A stretch of 64,000 nt of DNA from Bacteroidota bacterium (GTDB lineage Bacteria; Bacteroidota; Bacteroidia; 2-12-FULL-35-15). Both the position numbers and the translations under genes were made by a program. Where the stretch lies: contig JADKIU010000002.1 of assembly GCA_016722565.1 (NCBI GenBank), positions 1 through 64,000 of the forward strand, read 5' to 3'. A model generated the notes under the pieces. The model was not told where the DNA came from. It did not search any database and saw nothing but the letters and a program-made list of their open reading frames with translations. This document shows, piece by piece, positions 55,154 through 64,000 of this stretch. Position 1 is the stretch's first letter. Every line of letters starts with the position of its first letter.

Positions 55154-55413
55154 GCTAATAATTAAATTTATTATCAGTGGTTTCGGAGACTTGTAATTGA
55201 ACTTACAATTCCTATAGGGTGTTCACCGGGAGCTTTTATTGTGCAAATATCTTCTGAATAAGTGTATTCTGTATGAAGATAGTTTTATAAAAATGTTAAA
55301 TGCACAATATGTTGATTCAAAAATAGATAGATTGGATGTTATGGTCAAAAATATTGCCTGAATAATTATGAACAAATTGTTAAGAATTATGCTTTTCACT
55401 TACTGCCAATTTG

Positions 55414-55421
55414 TATATTTG
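55414..55421 (+). promoter_or_regulatory. guaA -7 box (TATATTTG), 5 bp before ATG
   Basis: Perfect TAnnTTTG in the 273-bp divergent gap; spacer to the ATG (55427) is CGCGC, implying a near-leaderless transcript. No -33 TTTG at 19-22 bp. Nothing else was recognised in this gap. Confidence 0.45.
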
Positions 55422-55426
55422 CGCGC

Positions 55427-56956
55427 ATGCAAGAAACGATATTAATTTTAGACTTTGGTTCCCAGTATACACAGCTTATCGCCCGCAGAGTGCGCGAATT
55501 AAACGTGTATTGCGAAATTCATCCCTACAATAAAATTCCAGATATTTCAAAAGATATAAAAGGTGTTATCCTTTCGGGAAGCCCTTTCTCTGTTCGTGCC
55601 AAAGACGCACCCAATCCTTCTTTGGATGCTTTTAAGGCAAAACTGCCTTTGTTGGGTGTTTGTTATGGAGCACAATTAATGGCTCATAAATTTGGTGGAG
55701 AGGTACAAGCTTCTGAACATCGTGAATATGGTCGCGCTAATCTTTCTTTTGTAAAAGCGGATAATCTTTTGTTTAAAGGAGTTAGTGATAATTCCCAAGT
55801 ATGGATGAGTCATGCAGATACCATTACCAAAATTCCTGATAATTACGAAATTATTTCTAGTACAAAGGATGTGAAGTTTGCAGGCTATCAAGTGAAAGGT
55901 GAACAAACATTTGGTATTCAGTTTCATCCGGAGGTATATCATTCAACCGAAGGTGCTCTTTTATTGAAAAATTTTGTAGTTGATATTTGCGGTTGTAAGC
56001 AAAACTGGACACCTGATTCTTTTGTAGAAACAACAGTTGCAGAGTTAAAACAAAAAATAGGAAACGATAAAGTCGTATTAGGTTTAAGTGGCGGAGTAGA
56101 TTCGAGTGTTGCTGCTGTGTTGCTTCATAAAGCAATCGGAAAAAATTTGTATTGCATTTTTGTGGATAATGGTCTGCTTCGCAAAAATGAATTTGAACAT
56201 GTGCTGGAGTCATACAAACACATGGGCCTAAATGTGGTTGGAGTAAATGCAAAAGATCGCTTTTATGCTGAATTATCAGGTGTTTCTGATCCTGAAAAAA
56301 AACGGAAGGCAATCGGTAAAGTATTTATTGATGTTTTTGATGATGAGTCCAAACGCATTGAAGATGTTAAATGGTTGGCGCAAGGCACCATTTATCCGGA
56401 TGTGATTGAATCAATTTCGGTTAAAGGACCATCAGCAACCATCAAATCACATCACAATGTAGGCGGATTGCCTGACTATATGAAATTGCAGGTGGTTGAG
56501 CCACTAAAAACCTTATTTAAAGACGAAGTGAGAAGAGTGGGGAAGACATTAAATATTGATGATGCAATTCTAAATCGTCACCCGTTCCCTGGTCCGGGGC
56601 TTGCCATTCGTATTCTTGGAGACATTACTCCAGAAAAGGTACGGATTTTGCAAGAAGTAGATGCCATCTTTATTGATAACTTGAAATCATCCGGTTTATA
56701 CAAAGAAGTTTGGCAAGCTGGTGCTATATTTTTGCCAGTTCAATCAGTTGGCGTTATGGGCGATGAACGTACATATGAAAATGCTGTGGCATTAAGAGCA
56801 GTTACAAGCACCGATGGAATGACCGCTGATTGGTGTCATTTGCCATACGAGTTTTTAGGGAAAGTATCGAATGAAATTATTAATAAAGTAAAAGGAATTA
56901 ATCGTGTAGTATACGATATTAGTTCAAAACCACCAGCAACCATCGAGTGGGAGTAA
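55427..56956 (+). CDS. guaA: GMP synthase, glutamine-hydrolysing
   Basis: 509 residues, full length. The glutamine amidotransferase class I domain has GVCYGAQLMAHKFGG with the catalytic Cys and QFHPEVYHS with His and Glu. The ATP pyrophosphatase domain starts VVLGLSGGVDSSVAAVLLH (PP-loop). The C-terminal dimerisation domain has RHPFPGPGLAIRILGDIT and ends KPPATIEWE. It converts XMP to GMP in the cytosol. It is divergent from the T9SS cargo gene and stands 14 bp before the LysM gene. Confidence 0.95.
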   Translation: MQETILILDFGSQYTQLIARRVRELNVYCEIHPYNKIPDISKDIKGVILSGSPFSVRAKDAPNPSLDAFKAKLPLLGVCYGAQLMAHKFGGEVQASEHREYGRANLSFVKADNLLFKGVSDNSQVWMSHADTITKIPDNYEIISSTKDVKFAGYQVKGEQTFGIQFHPEVYHSTEGALLLKNFVVDICGCKQNWTPDSFVETTVAELKQKIGNDKVVLGLSGGVDSSVAAVLLHKAIGKNLYCIFVDNGLLRKNEFEHVLESYKHMGLNVVGVNAKDRFYAELSGVSDPEKKRKAIGKVFIDVFDDESKRIEDVKWLAQGTIYPDVIESISVKGPSATIKSHHNVGGLPDYMKLQVVEPLKTLFKDEVRRVGKTLNIDDAILNRHPFPGPGLAIRILGDITPEKVRILQEVDAIFIDNLKSSGLYKEVWQAGAIFLPVQSVGVMGDERTYENAVALRAVTSTDGMTADWCHLPYEFLGKVSNEIINKVKGINRVVYDISSKPPATIEWE

Positions 56957-56970
56957 TGCTAATTTGAAAA

Positions 56971-58698
56971 TTGTGTAATTTGAAAATTTCGAAATTGTAT
57001 ATTAAATCCTTGTTTCCTTTGGTGCTTTTTGTACTATTGGCGTTCTCTTCGTATGCTCAAGAAAAAGAATCTACTGAGATTCATAAAACCAGAAGTTCAG
57101 CAACCATTAATGGTTTAAAGTACTATTTGCATACAGTTGAAAAAGGACAAACACTTTTTGCTATTGCAAAATTCTATAAACGGGATGTGAATGATATCGT
57201 GATTGATAATCCGGAAGCAATTGATGGAATAAAGCCAGGACAGATTCTGAAAATTCAAATGGTTAAGAAAAAACCTACTGAATTGACAGCAAACGATACC
57301 TCTAGTTTTATTTTACATAAAGTAGAAAAATCCCAAACACTTTACTCAATTAGTAAACAATATGGAATTTCAATTGATAAATTACGTGCGCTTAATCCCG
57401 AACTTTCTGATGGATTGAAAACAGGGCAGATGCTTAAAATCCCTTCTGCTAAAGTAAAATCGGATAATGTGGATGTAGCTACTACAAACACTTCTACAAC
57501 AACAACGAATACAACCACAACGGTTGTCACCACTACCAATACCAGCACGGAAGCAGCGGATAGAAATTCTTTAGGCTATTCCAATTATAAAGGAGAAAAA
57601 AAGGAGGAATACAATATTGCTTTTTTCTTACCATTCAATGCTGATGAAGCAAATTCGATTGATATGGAGAAGTTGATTAAAGGTGATGTGTCTTTTTCTA
57701 ACAAAACAAATGTGGCCTTGCAATTTTATGAAGGTGCTTTGATGGCAATCGATTCGTTAAAAAAACAACATTTAAATGCAAAAGTGTTCGTCTACGATAT
57801 TGATGATAAAGATTCTGCAAACATTGCGAACGTTTTAAAGAAACCTGAATTGGCGTCAATGGATTTAATTATCGGGCCTCTTTATGGTTCGGGCTTTATT
57901 CCTGTTGCAAATTTTGCAAAAGAACATTCCATTGCTATTGTTTCTCCTTTTACGCAAGTAAATAAAATTTTATTTAATAATCCTTATGTTTCAAAAGTAT
58001 CACCTTCTATTACCATGCAGGTGGAACAAATGGCGCATTTTGTTGTGGATACATTCAAAACCCAAAATATTATTCTTGTCAATAATTCCAATATAAAGGA
58101 AGTTGCATTTTTTAATGCGTTTAAAAATGTGGCGAACCCCGAATTGGTAAAAGCCGGATTACCTGTTTCTGATTCTATTAAAATTGGATATGGATTAGGC
58201 AACACTCAGAGTTTATTAAGCACTTCGAAAGTAAATGTGATTATTCTTCCTTCAAACAATCAATCATACGTTACTGAATTTATTTCAAGTTTAAATGGGC
58301 TAAAGGATAAATATAAAATTGTGTTATTCGGACTTCAAAATTGGGTGAATTATGATAATTTGGATTTTGAATATTTAAATAATTTATCACTTCATCTGCC
58401 ATCAAATACTTATATTGATTATTCGAATGTTTCCACCCAATATTTTGTGAAAAATTATCGTGCGAAATACAAAACAGAGCCAGAGACTTATGTTTTCCAG
58501 GGGTTTGATATTACGTATGCGTTTGTTTCTCTTCTCCAAAAAGAAGGAACAGGTTTTCTGAAAAATCTTTCTGAAAATAAATTTCAAGGGATTTCCAGCA
58601 ATTATCAGTTTGCTCAATACCCTGCTGATAGTGGATTCGAAAATAGGTTTGTGTACATTCTCAAGTACAGTGAATATCAACTACAAAAAGCAAATTAA
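56971..58698 (+). CDS. LysM-repeat protein fused to a periplasmic-binding-protein-like domain
   Basis: 575 residues. Signal peptide (SLFPLVLFVLLAFSSYAQ); two LysM repeats at about 50-93 (HTVEKGQTLFAIAKFYKRDV) and 112-155 (HKVEKSQTLYSISKQYGISI); a Thr-rich linker (about 168-195); then a type I periplasmic binding-protein fold at about 205-575 (YNIAFFLPFNADE, LIIGPLYGSGFIPVANFAKE, VSPFTQV). LysM should tether it to peptidoglycan, and the other half may bind a ligand; no transporter is adjacent. The start is TTG (56971 or 56980); no ATG is suitable. It is followed by hemF 2 bp on. Confidence 0.8.
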   Translation: MCNLKISKLYIKSLFPLVLFVLLAFSSYAQEKESTEIHKTRSSATINGLKYYLHTVEKGQTLFAIAKFYKRDVNDIVIDNPEAIDGIKPGQILKIQMVKKKPTELTANDTSSFILHKVEKSQTLYSISKQYGISIDKLRALNPELSDGLKTGQMLKIPSAKVKSDNVDVATTNTSTTTTNTTTTVVTTTNTSTEAADRNSLGYSNYKGEKKEEYNIAFFLPFNADEANSIDMEKLIKGDVSFSNKTNVALQFYEGALMAIDSLKKQHLNAKVFVYDIDDKDSANIANVLKKPELASMDLIIGPLYGSGFIPVANFAKEHSIAIVSPFTQVNKILFNNPYVSKVSPSITMQVEQMAHFVVDTFKTQNIILVNNSNIKEVAFFNAFKNVANPELVKAGLPVSDSIKIGYGLGNTQSLLSTSKVNVIILPSNNQSYVTEFISSLNGLKDKYKIVLFGLQNWVNYDNLDFEYLNNLSLHLPSNTYIDYSNVSTQYFVKNYRAKYKTEPETYVFQGFDITYAFVSLLQKEGTGFLKNLSENKFQGISSNYQFAQYPADSGFENRFVYILKYSEYQLQKAN

Positions 58699-58700
58699 AG

Positions 58701-59594
58701 GTGCCGAATAAAGAACAGATTTCTGAATGGTTTATGCAATTGCAGGATGCCATTTGCAATGCATTGGAGCAAGAAGATGGTCAATCAACTTTTAAAGAAG
58801 ATAAATGGGTGCGTGCTGAAGGTGGAGGAGGAAGAACCCGAATCATTCAAAATGGAAATGTAATTGAAAAAGGGGGCGTTTTATATTCTGCCGTTCATGG
58901 TCCCTTACCTGATTTTTTGAAACGAGACGTAACAAAACCTGCAACTACTTTTTATGCAACGGGAGTTTCCATTGTTATCCATCCCAATAATCCAATGGTT
59001 CCAATTATTCATATGAATGTTCGCTATTTCGAAATGGATAACGGTGTTTGGTGGTTTGGTGGAGGAATTGATTTAACCCCCCATTATGTTGTGGAGGAGG
59101 ATGCTACTTTTTTTCACCAGGCTTTAAAACAATCCTGCGACAAACATCAACCTCATTATTATCCTGATTTCAAAAAATGGGCAGACGATTATTTTTTTAT
59201 TAAACACAGAGATGAAACACGTGGAGTGGGAGGTATCTTTTTTGACCGACTTACCGCTAACGATGATATTTCAAAAGAACAGCTTTTTGATTTTGTGAAG
59301 GAAATTGGAAACACGTTTGCCCCGACCTACACAAAATTGATGAATAAAAATAAAAATCTACCATTTACCGAAGAGAATAAACAATGGCAGCTGCTGCGAA
59401 GAGGACGATACGTGGAATTTAATTTGGTCTATGATTTGGGCACCAAATTCGGACTGGAAAGCAATGGCCGTGTTGAATCTATTTTAATGAGTTTGCCCAA
59501 AACTGCCGGTTGGGAATACGATTTTTCACCCAAGAAAGATAGTTTAGAGTCAAAAACCCTCCAATTTCTAAAAAAAGACATCTCCTGGGCTTAA
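58701..59594 (+). CDS. hemF: Oxygen-dependent coproporphyrinogen III oxidase
   Basis: 297 residues, GTG start. WVRAEGGGGRTRIIQNGNVI, KGGVLYSAVHGPLP, PMVPIIHMNVRYFE, WWFGGGIDLTPHYV, HRDETRGVGGIFFD and RRGRYVEFNLVYDLGTKFGL are the HemF blocks. It decarboxylates coproporphyrinogen III to protoporphyrinogen IX with O2, in the cytosol. The presence of the oxygen-dependent enzyme implies aerobic or microaerobic growth. It ends just before a hairpin terminator. Confidence 0.95.
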   Translation: MPNKEQISEWFMQLQDAICNALEQEDGQSTFKEDKWVRAEGGGGRTRIIQNGNVIEKGGVLYSAVHGPLPDFLKRDVTKPATTFYATGVSIVIHPNNPMVPIIHMNVRYFEMDNGVWWFGGGIDLTPHYVVEEDATFFHQALKQSCDKHQPHYYPDFKKWADDYFFIKHRDETRGVGGIFFDRLTANDDISKEQLFDFVKEIGNTFAPTYTKLMNKNKNLPFTEENKQWQLLRRGRYVEFNLVYDLGTKFGLESNGRVESILMSLPKTAGWEYDFSPKKDSLESKTLQFLKKDISWA

Positions 59595-59595
59595 T

Positions 59596-59620
59596 AAGGT
59601 CTCATTTCGAGCCTTTTTTT
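59596..59620 (+). terminator. Rho-independent terminator of hemF
   Basis: AAGG-T-CTC / GAG-CCTT (7 pairs with one bulged T, ATTTC loop) followed by T7. The rest of the 257-bp gap to 59852 holds no reading frame; a TAAATTCG at 59816-59823 is a one-mismatch -7 box. Confidence 0.7.
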
Positions 59621-59851
59621 GCCTCCTATTTGCTTGATTGTTAGTAGCTTTTAGACTAAAATGCAACCTTTTGTATCAATTTAGTCTCTTTCTTGAGACT
59701 TAGACAGTTGCTTTTGGTATTACTATCGACAAAAACAACAAATTCGTCTAAGTTTTTGAAAATCATTAAGGCTAAAAAAACGGCCGAAATATTTTTTATT
59801 CGCCTCATTCTTAGGTAAATTCGTCAAACAAAAACTACAAAATCTCTCTAA

Positions 59852-62800
59852 ATGACTACAAAATACTTTTTTAGAAATCTACGGATGCTTTTCTTAGCAT
59901 TGGTTTTGGCTGTAAGTAGCGCAGCTGTTTCTCAAAATTCTCTTGCAGGCGGAATGGCCGTTTCCAATCCTTATGGGATTTCGGATAAAGATTGGACCTC
60001 TTATTTGAATAAAACCAATTTGCTTTCCGAAAAAGTGGATGTTCAGAGTTTTATCAATTATACCTTGTTTACCAATGATGGTAATTTCTATGATACCGAG
60101 TATTTCATGGATTATATCAAAGTGAAATTAAAAAAAGACAAAGAAGTACTTATATACAAAGTAGGAAAAGGAGAGATTTCTACTTCTGCTGAAATCAACA
60201 GCTATTACGCAGGTTTGCAACCACAATATCAAATTTATTTTTATGACTTTAAAAAGAGAAGAGATCAAATTGTAGAAGCTCATAATCAACGAGCACCTAG
60301 TATAGGCGTTTTTCCTACCCCTGCAAATTGTGGTTCTCCATGTACAAATCCTGGATTTGAGGCGGGTACCGGTTTTTGGGATTATTATACAGGAACAGCT
60401 TGCGCCAGTTCAACAAGTGACCCTTGTTCCATCGTAGCAGGATTTAGTTCATCACAACACATTATTCAAACTGTTGGAGGTTTTGATCCGGCTGTTGGTG
60501 GAACAATTCTACCTGTCGTTCCTCCCGGTGGTGGCAGCAGCACATTGATGTTAGGGGATGGGCCCGTTACCGGAGGTTATGCTTCTCGAGCGAGCATTTC
60601 GTTTACAGTATCTGCAGCCAATGCAAACTTTACCTATCGCTATGCTTGTGTTTTGCAAGATCCGGTTTCCGGACATTCAGATCCTGAACGCCCATATTTT
60701 AATGTTCACTTGCGAGATGGTTCCGGTGCATTAATTATGTGTGGTGAATACATGGTAATGGCAAAACTCCTCTTGTTGGTTTTACCGAAACTTCACCCGG
60801 TAGTACAATTTGGTACCGAAACTGGACAACAGTAGTAGTTCCATTAAGTGCTTATATTGGTCAATGTGTTACTGTTCAATTTACTTCTTCAGATTGTGCG
60901 CAAGGTGGTCACTATGGATATGCTTATATTGATGGAGATTGTGATCCATTGGCAATTTTAGCGTCATCACCTTCCATCTGTGGTGGAGGAACTGTAACGC
61001 TTACTGCTCCTGCTGGTGCAGCTGGCTATGCTTGGACAAATACCGCAGGTGGTACAACCGGAATTGTAGGCTCAACAACCGGATCAACGGCTGTTGTAAA
61101 TGCTGCCGGAACTTATCAATGTGTAATTACCTCTGCTGCGGGTGCTTCCTGCACAACTACACTAACAATTACTGTTGGTTCTAGTCCTACAAACCCCGTT
61201 GCGAACTTTACGAATACAACTGTGTGTGCCGGTCTACCAACCGTATTTACGGATAGTTCAACTCCTGGTGGCACAATTACCAGTTGGTCGTGGGATTTTA
61301 ATGGTGATGGAGTTGCAGATGATTTAACTCAAAATCCTTCTTATACTTTCCCGGCTGCAGGTACCTATCCTGTAACCTTAACAATTTCAAACGGCCCTTG
61401 TAATGCTGTGATTACTCAAAATGTTACTGTTAATCCTGGAGCACCACCTGTAATTACTCCTGCTGGTCCGTTTTGCGCAACAGCTCCTGTTGTTAACTTA
61501 GTAGGTACTCCAGTTGGAGGTACATGGAGTGGTACTGGAATTACAAATGCTGCTACCGGTGCTTTCGACCCTGCAGCTGCTACAATTGGAAACAATACAG
61601 TTACCTACACAGTAACAGGTGCTTGCGGTGGCTCTGCAACTGCAACGGTTGTTGTCAATGCAAATCCTATTACAACAGTTAATTCGCCATCTATTTGCCC
61701 AACCACATCTGCAACACTAACAGCAGCAGGTGCTACATCGTATGTATGGAGCACAGGTGCTGTCATTAACCCGATTTCAGTTACACCTGCAGTTACTACA
61801 ACGTATACCGTTACTGGTACAACATTGGGATGTACTTCTTCTGCTGTGGCAACTGTTACTATTGGTGGGTCATTAGCTCCAACAGTAAATTCACCGACCA
61901 TTTGTGCTGGAGGAACAGCAACTTTAACTGCAACCGGTGGAACTACATATTCTTGGGATACGGGGTCTACTTTAAACCCTTTAACTGTTAGCCCTGCTGT
62001 TACAACATCTTACACGGTTACTGCTACAACAGGTGGTTGCACAGGCTCCGCTATTGCAACCGTTACTGTGGACCCATTACCAGTATTGGTTATTACGAAC
62101 CCTGCAAATATATGTTCGCCTGGAACATTTGATATTACTGCTCCTGCTGTAACAGCAGGAAGTTCAGGTGGTGGAACATTAACGTATTGGTCGGATGCTG
62201 CTGCAACGATTGCTTTGGCTACTCCAACGGCTGTTGGGACTGCAGGAACCTATTATATTCAATCAACAACTGCAGGCGGATGTACTGATATCGCACCGGT
62301 TACTGTTGCTTTTAATCCTCCACCGATTTCTAATGCCGGACCGGACATCATTATTTGTACAGGTGGTGTTGGAAACTTAGGTGCTGTGGCAACTGCAGGA
62401 GATACGTATTCTTGGTCACCAGCAACCGGATTGAGTAATGCTACAATTGCTGATCCAACTGTTACCTTAATCAATGCCGGTGGCCCTGCAATTATAAGTT
62501 CATACACAGTTACGACTACAAACGCTACAACTGGTTGTACTTCCACGGATGTTGTGGTGGTAACCGTAGATGCTGTTGCAACAGCAAATGCCGGTTCTCC
62601 GCAAAGTGTTTGTGAAGGAAATGGAATCACACTTGCCGGTGCAATTGGCGGTTCTGCAACCGGTGGAACATGGAGTGGTGGAGCTGGAAGTTTCTCTCCA
62701 AACAATACCACTTTAAATGCAGTGTATACACCAACTGCAGCTGAATTTGCCTCAGGTACAGTTACATTAACATTAACAACAAATGATCCGACCGGACCAT

Positions 62801-63645
62801 GTACATTTGCTTCATCCAATGTCACCTTTACATTCTTCCCGAATCCTGTGGTGAGTTTTACTGTAAATGATCCTGATGGTTGTCCAACTCATTGTGTACA
62901 ATTTAATGACTTATCTACTGTTGCCGGAGGAACCGTTGTTAGTTGGACTTGGAACTTTGGTGAAGGCGGTGCTCCTGATTTAACTCAGAACCCTGCAAAT
63001 TGTTATGAAATTGGCGAAGGCTGGTATGATGTTTCTTTAACTGCAACATCTAATAATGGTTGTTCTTCAACCCTTACAATGCCGGCATATATTCATGTGT
63101 TCCCTAAACCAATTGCAGAATTTACTCCTACACCAAATCCTGCATCTATCCTGGATCCAATCGTTACTTTAGTAAACGGTTCTTCATCCGATGTCAACTC
63201 ATGGTTGTATTATTTTGGAGATGGCGATTCAATTGGCTATTCAACACCGAGCCCTGTTCATTCATATCCGGATGTAGCATCTAGTAGTTATTTGGCTACA
63301 TTGTATGTTTCGAATGTATATGGTTGTTTGGATACTGTTCAACATGTTGTTGAAATCGGACCAGAATTCACCTTCTTTATTCCTAATGCGTTTACTCCGA
63401 ATGGAGATGGTGTAAATGATTATTTCTTTGGTCAGGGAATTGGAATTATTGATTACGATATCTTTATTTTTGATCGTTGGGGAAATGAAATTTTTCACGG
63501 AAAACATTTAAATGATATGTGGGATGGTAGAGCAAATGGCGGTGCCGATGTTGCTCAGCAGGATGTATACGTGTGGAAAGTTCGATTAACAGATGTGTTT
63601 AATAAAAAACACAATTACATCGGTACTGTAACACTTGTTAAATAA
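59852..63645 (+). CDS. Giant PKD/Ig-like surface protein with CHU_C sorting domain (one frameshift)
   Basis: About 1264 residues after joining 59852-60835 and 60949-63645 by a -1 shift near 60750 (RDGSGALIM..., then NGKTPLVGFTETSPGSTIWY). Signal peptide (FLALVLAVSSAAVSQ). The first 330 residues are unique, with a carbohydrate-binding-like block (CTNPGFEAGTGFWDYYTG). Several Ig-like/PKD repeats follow (SICGGGTVTLTAPAGAAGYA, VVSWTWNFGEGGAPDLTQNP). The last 85 residues are the CHU_C signal: FFIPNAFTPNGDGVNDYF, IFIFDRWGNEIFHGKHL, MWDGRANGG, VYVWKVRLTD. It is T9SS type B cargo and, like the 26366 gene, is likely an adhesin. Gly, Thr and Ala codons dominate the middle. Confidence 0.8.
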
Positions 63646-63651
63646 GGTTTT

Positions 63652-63667
63652 GGAGATTTAAATCTCC
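63652..63667. terminator. Perfect palindrome GGAGATTTAAATCTCC after the CHU_C gene
   Basis: 8-bp perfect inverted repeat 7 bp beyond the stop, without a clean U-tract (TCTATT follows). A weak terminator is the likeliest reading; an operator is possible. Confidence 0.35.
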
Positions 63668-63800
63668 TCTATTAACGATAAAAGGTTAATAATTAGATTG
63701 TTGATGCAACTATTTGCGAATAATTGTATCTATATTAGCGATGTATTTTCTCTTCCTCTTAAGTGAAAATAGATGAATTTGTAAAACAAATTTTAAACTA

Positions 63801-64000
63801 ATGAATCTAAAAATTAATTCTTTTATCGTTTTTGCATTTCTGTGTTGCTCTTCAGCATTCTCTCAAGACACAGTGAAAGTCAAAAAAGTGGTGCATAAAA
63901 TTCCGGCAGCATCAATAAAGCCTGCCGACTGTTCTTCTGAAGTCAAAGCACCTCCCCGTGAAATTCTCCCAGTTTCAAACGGAATAAAAAGAGAAGAGCT
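63801..64000 (+). CDS. Secreted protein, N-terminal part (cut by window end)
   Basis: ATG 63801 opens a frame through the window edge (66 residues visible). The signal peptide is SFIVFAFLCCSSAFSQ, then a Lys/Val-rich stretch (DTVKVKKVVHKIPAASIKP). No domain is recognisable in what is present. It follows the CHU_C gene by about 155 bp of A+T-rich DNA; a T9SS cargo or partner protein would fit the context, but that cannot be shown. Confidence 0.6.
   Translation, partial: MNLKINSFIVFAFLCCSSAFSQDTVKVKKVVHKIPAASIKPADCSSEVKAPPREILPVSNGIKREE

Noticed and set aside
55293..55361. 22-codon frame upstream of guaA
   Set aside because: Too short, no box in front of it and no recognisable feature.
62259..62825. 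188-codon minus-strand frame inside the CHU_C giant gene
   Set aside because: Low-complexity shadow of Thr/Gly/Ala-rich coding repeats; Val/Pro-rich translation with no domain.

Overview
The window is from a low-GC member of the Bacteroidota. The evidence is type IX secretion (T9SS) sorting domains of both kinds (a C-terminal type A domain and the CHU_C/gliding-associated domain), a PorG-like outer-membrane protein, a GLPGLI protein beside a CarboxypepD_reg/beta-barrel receptor, a fused alpha+beta branched-chain 2-oxoacid dehydrogenase E1, BshA (bacillithiol), and repeated TAnnTTTG promoter boxes in place of sigma-70 -10/-35 boxes. I cannot name the genus. No rRNA, tRNA, CRISPR array or insertion sequence was recognised.

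Layout. 1-21716 (+) is one long surface-polysaccharide locus: glycosyltransferases, a nucleotide-sugar epimerase, a WecE-type aminotransferase, an AsnB-type amidotransferase, a Wzy/WaaL-like polymerase or ligase, and four potential O-acylation systems (two acyltransferase-3 proteins, a WcaF-like acetyltransferase, and an MBOAT/AlgJ pair). Embedded at 3554-11729 is a compact module: DUF4956 membrane protein, VTC-type polyphosphate polymerase domain, CotH kinase-like protein, polymerase/ligase, a second CotH-like protein with a beta-helix-like tail, and a membrane-anchored calcineurin-like phosphoesterase. The locus closes at a strong bidirectional terminator (21759-21788), opposite the PorG-like gene.

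22795-42832 is mostly housekeeping and surface genes: nitronate monooxygenase, an active/inactive M16 peptidase pair, two T9SS cargo proteins, BshA, a minus-strand group (sulfatase-type phosphotransferase, lipid kinase, SUI1 factor, small membrane protein, secreted unknown), an Ala-rich lipoprotein, an outer-membrane beta-barrel/GLPGLI pair, and the BCKDH E1 fusion. 42875-48304 is a signalling cluster: a TPR-TM-SpoIIE phosphatase followed by three membrane proteins that carry the same pre-phosphatase linker helix but stop where the phosphatase domain would start. 48308-59594 holds nth, bcp, recA, a TPR lipoprotein, a large T9SS cargo protein (minus strand), guaA, a LysM/periplasmic-binding fusion and hemF. 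59852-63645 is a giant PKD/Ig-like CHU_C protein, and a new secreted protein begins at 63801.

Sequence quality matters when reading this window. At least 14 apparent frameshifts are visible, including two inside recA, and a dense cluster lies in the first 1.3 kb. Most look like single-base errors, several of them in homopolymers. Genes split by them are annotated here as single loci, with the break described.
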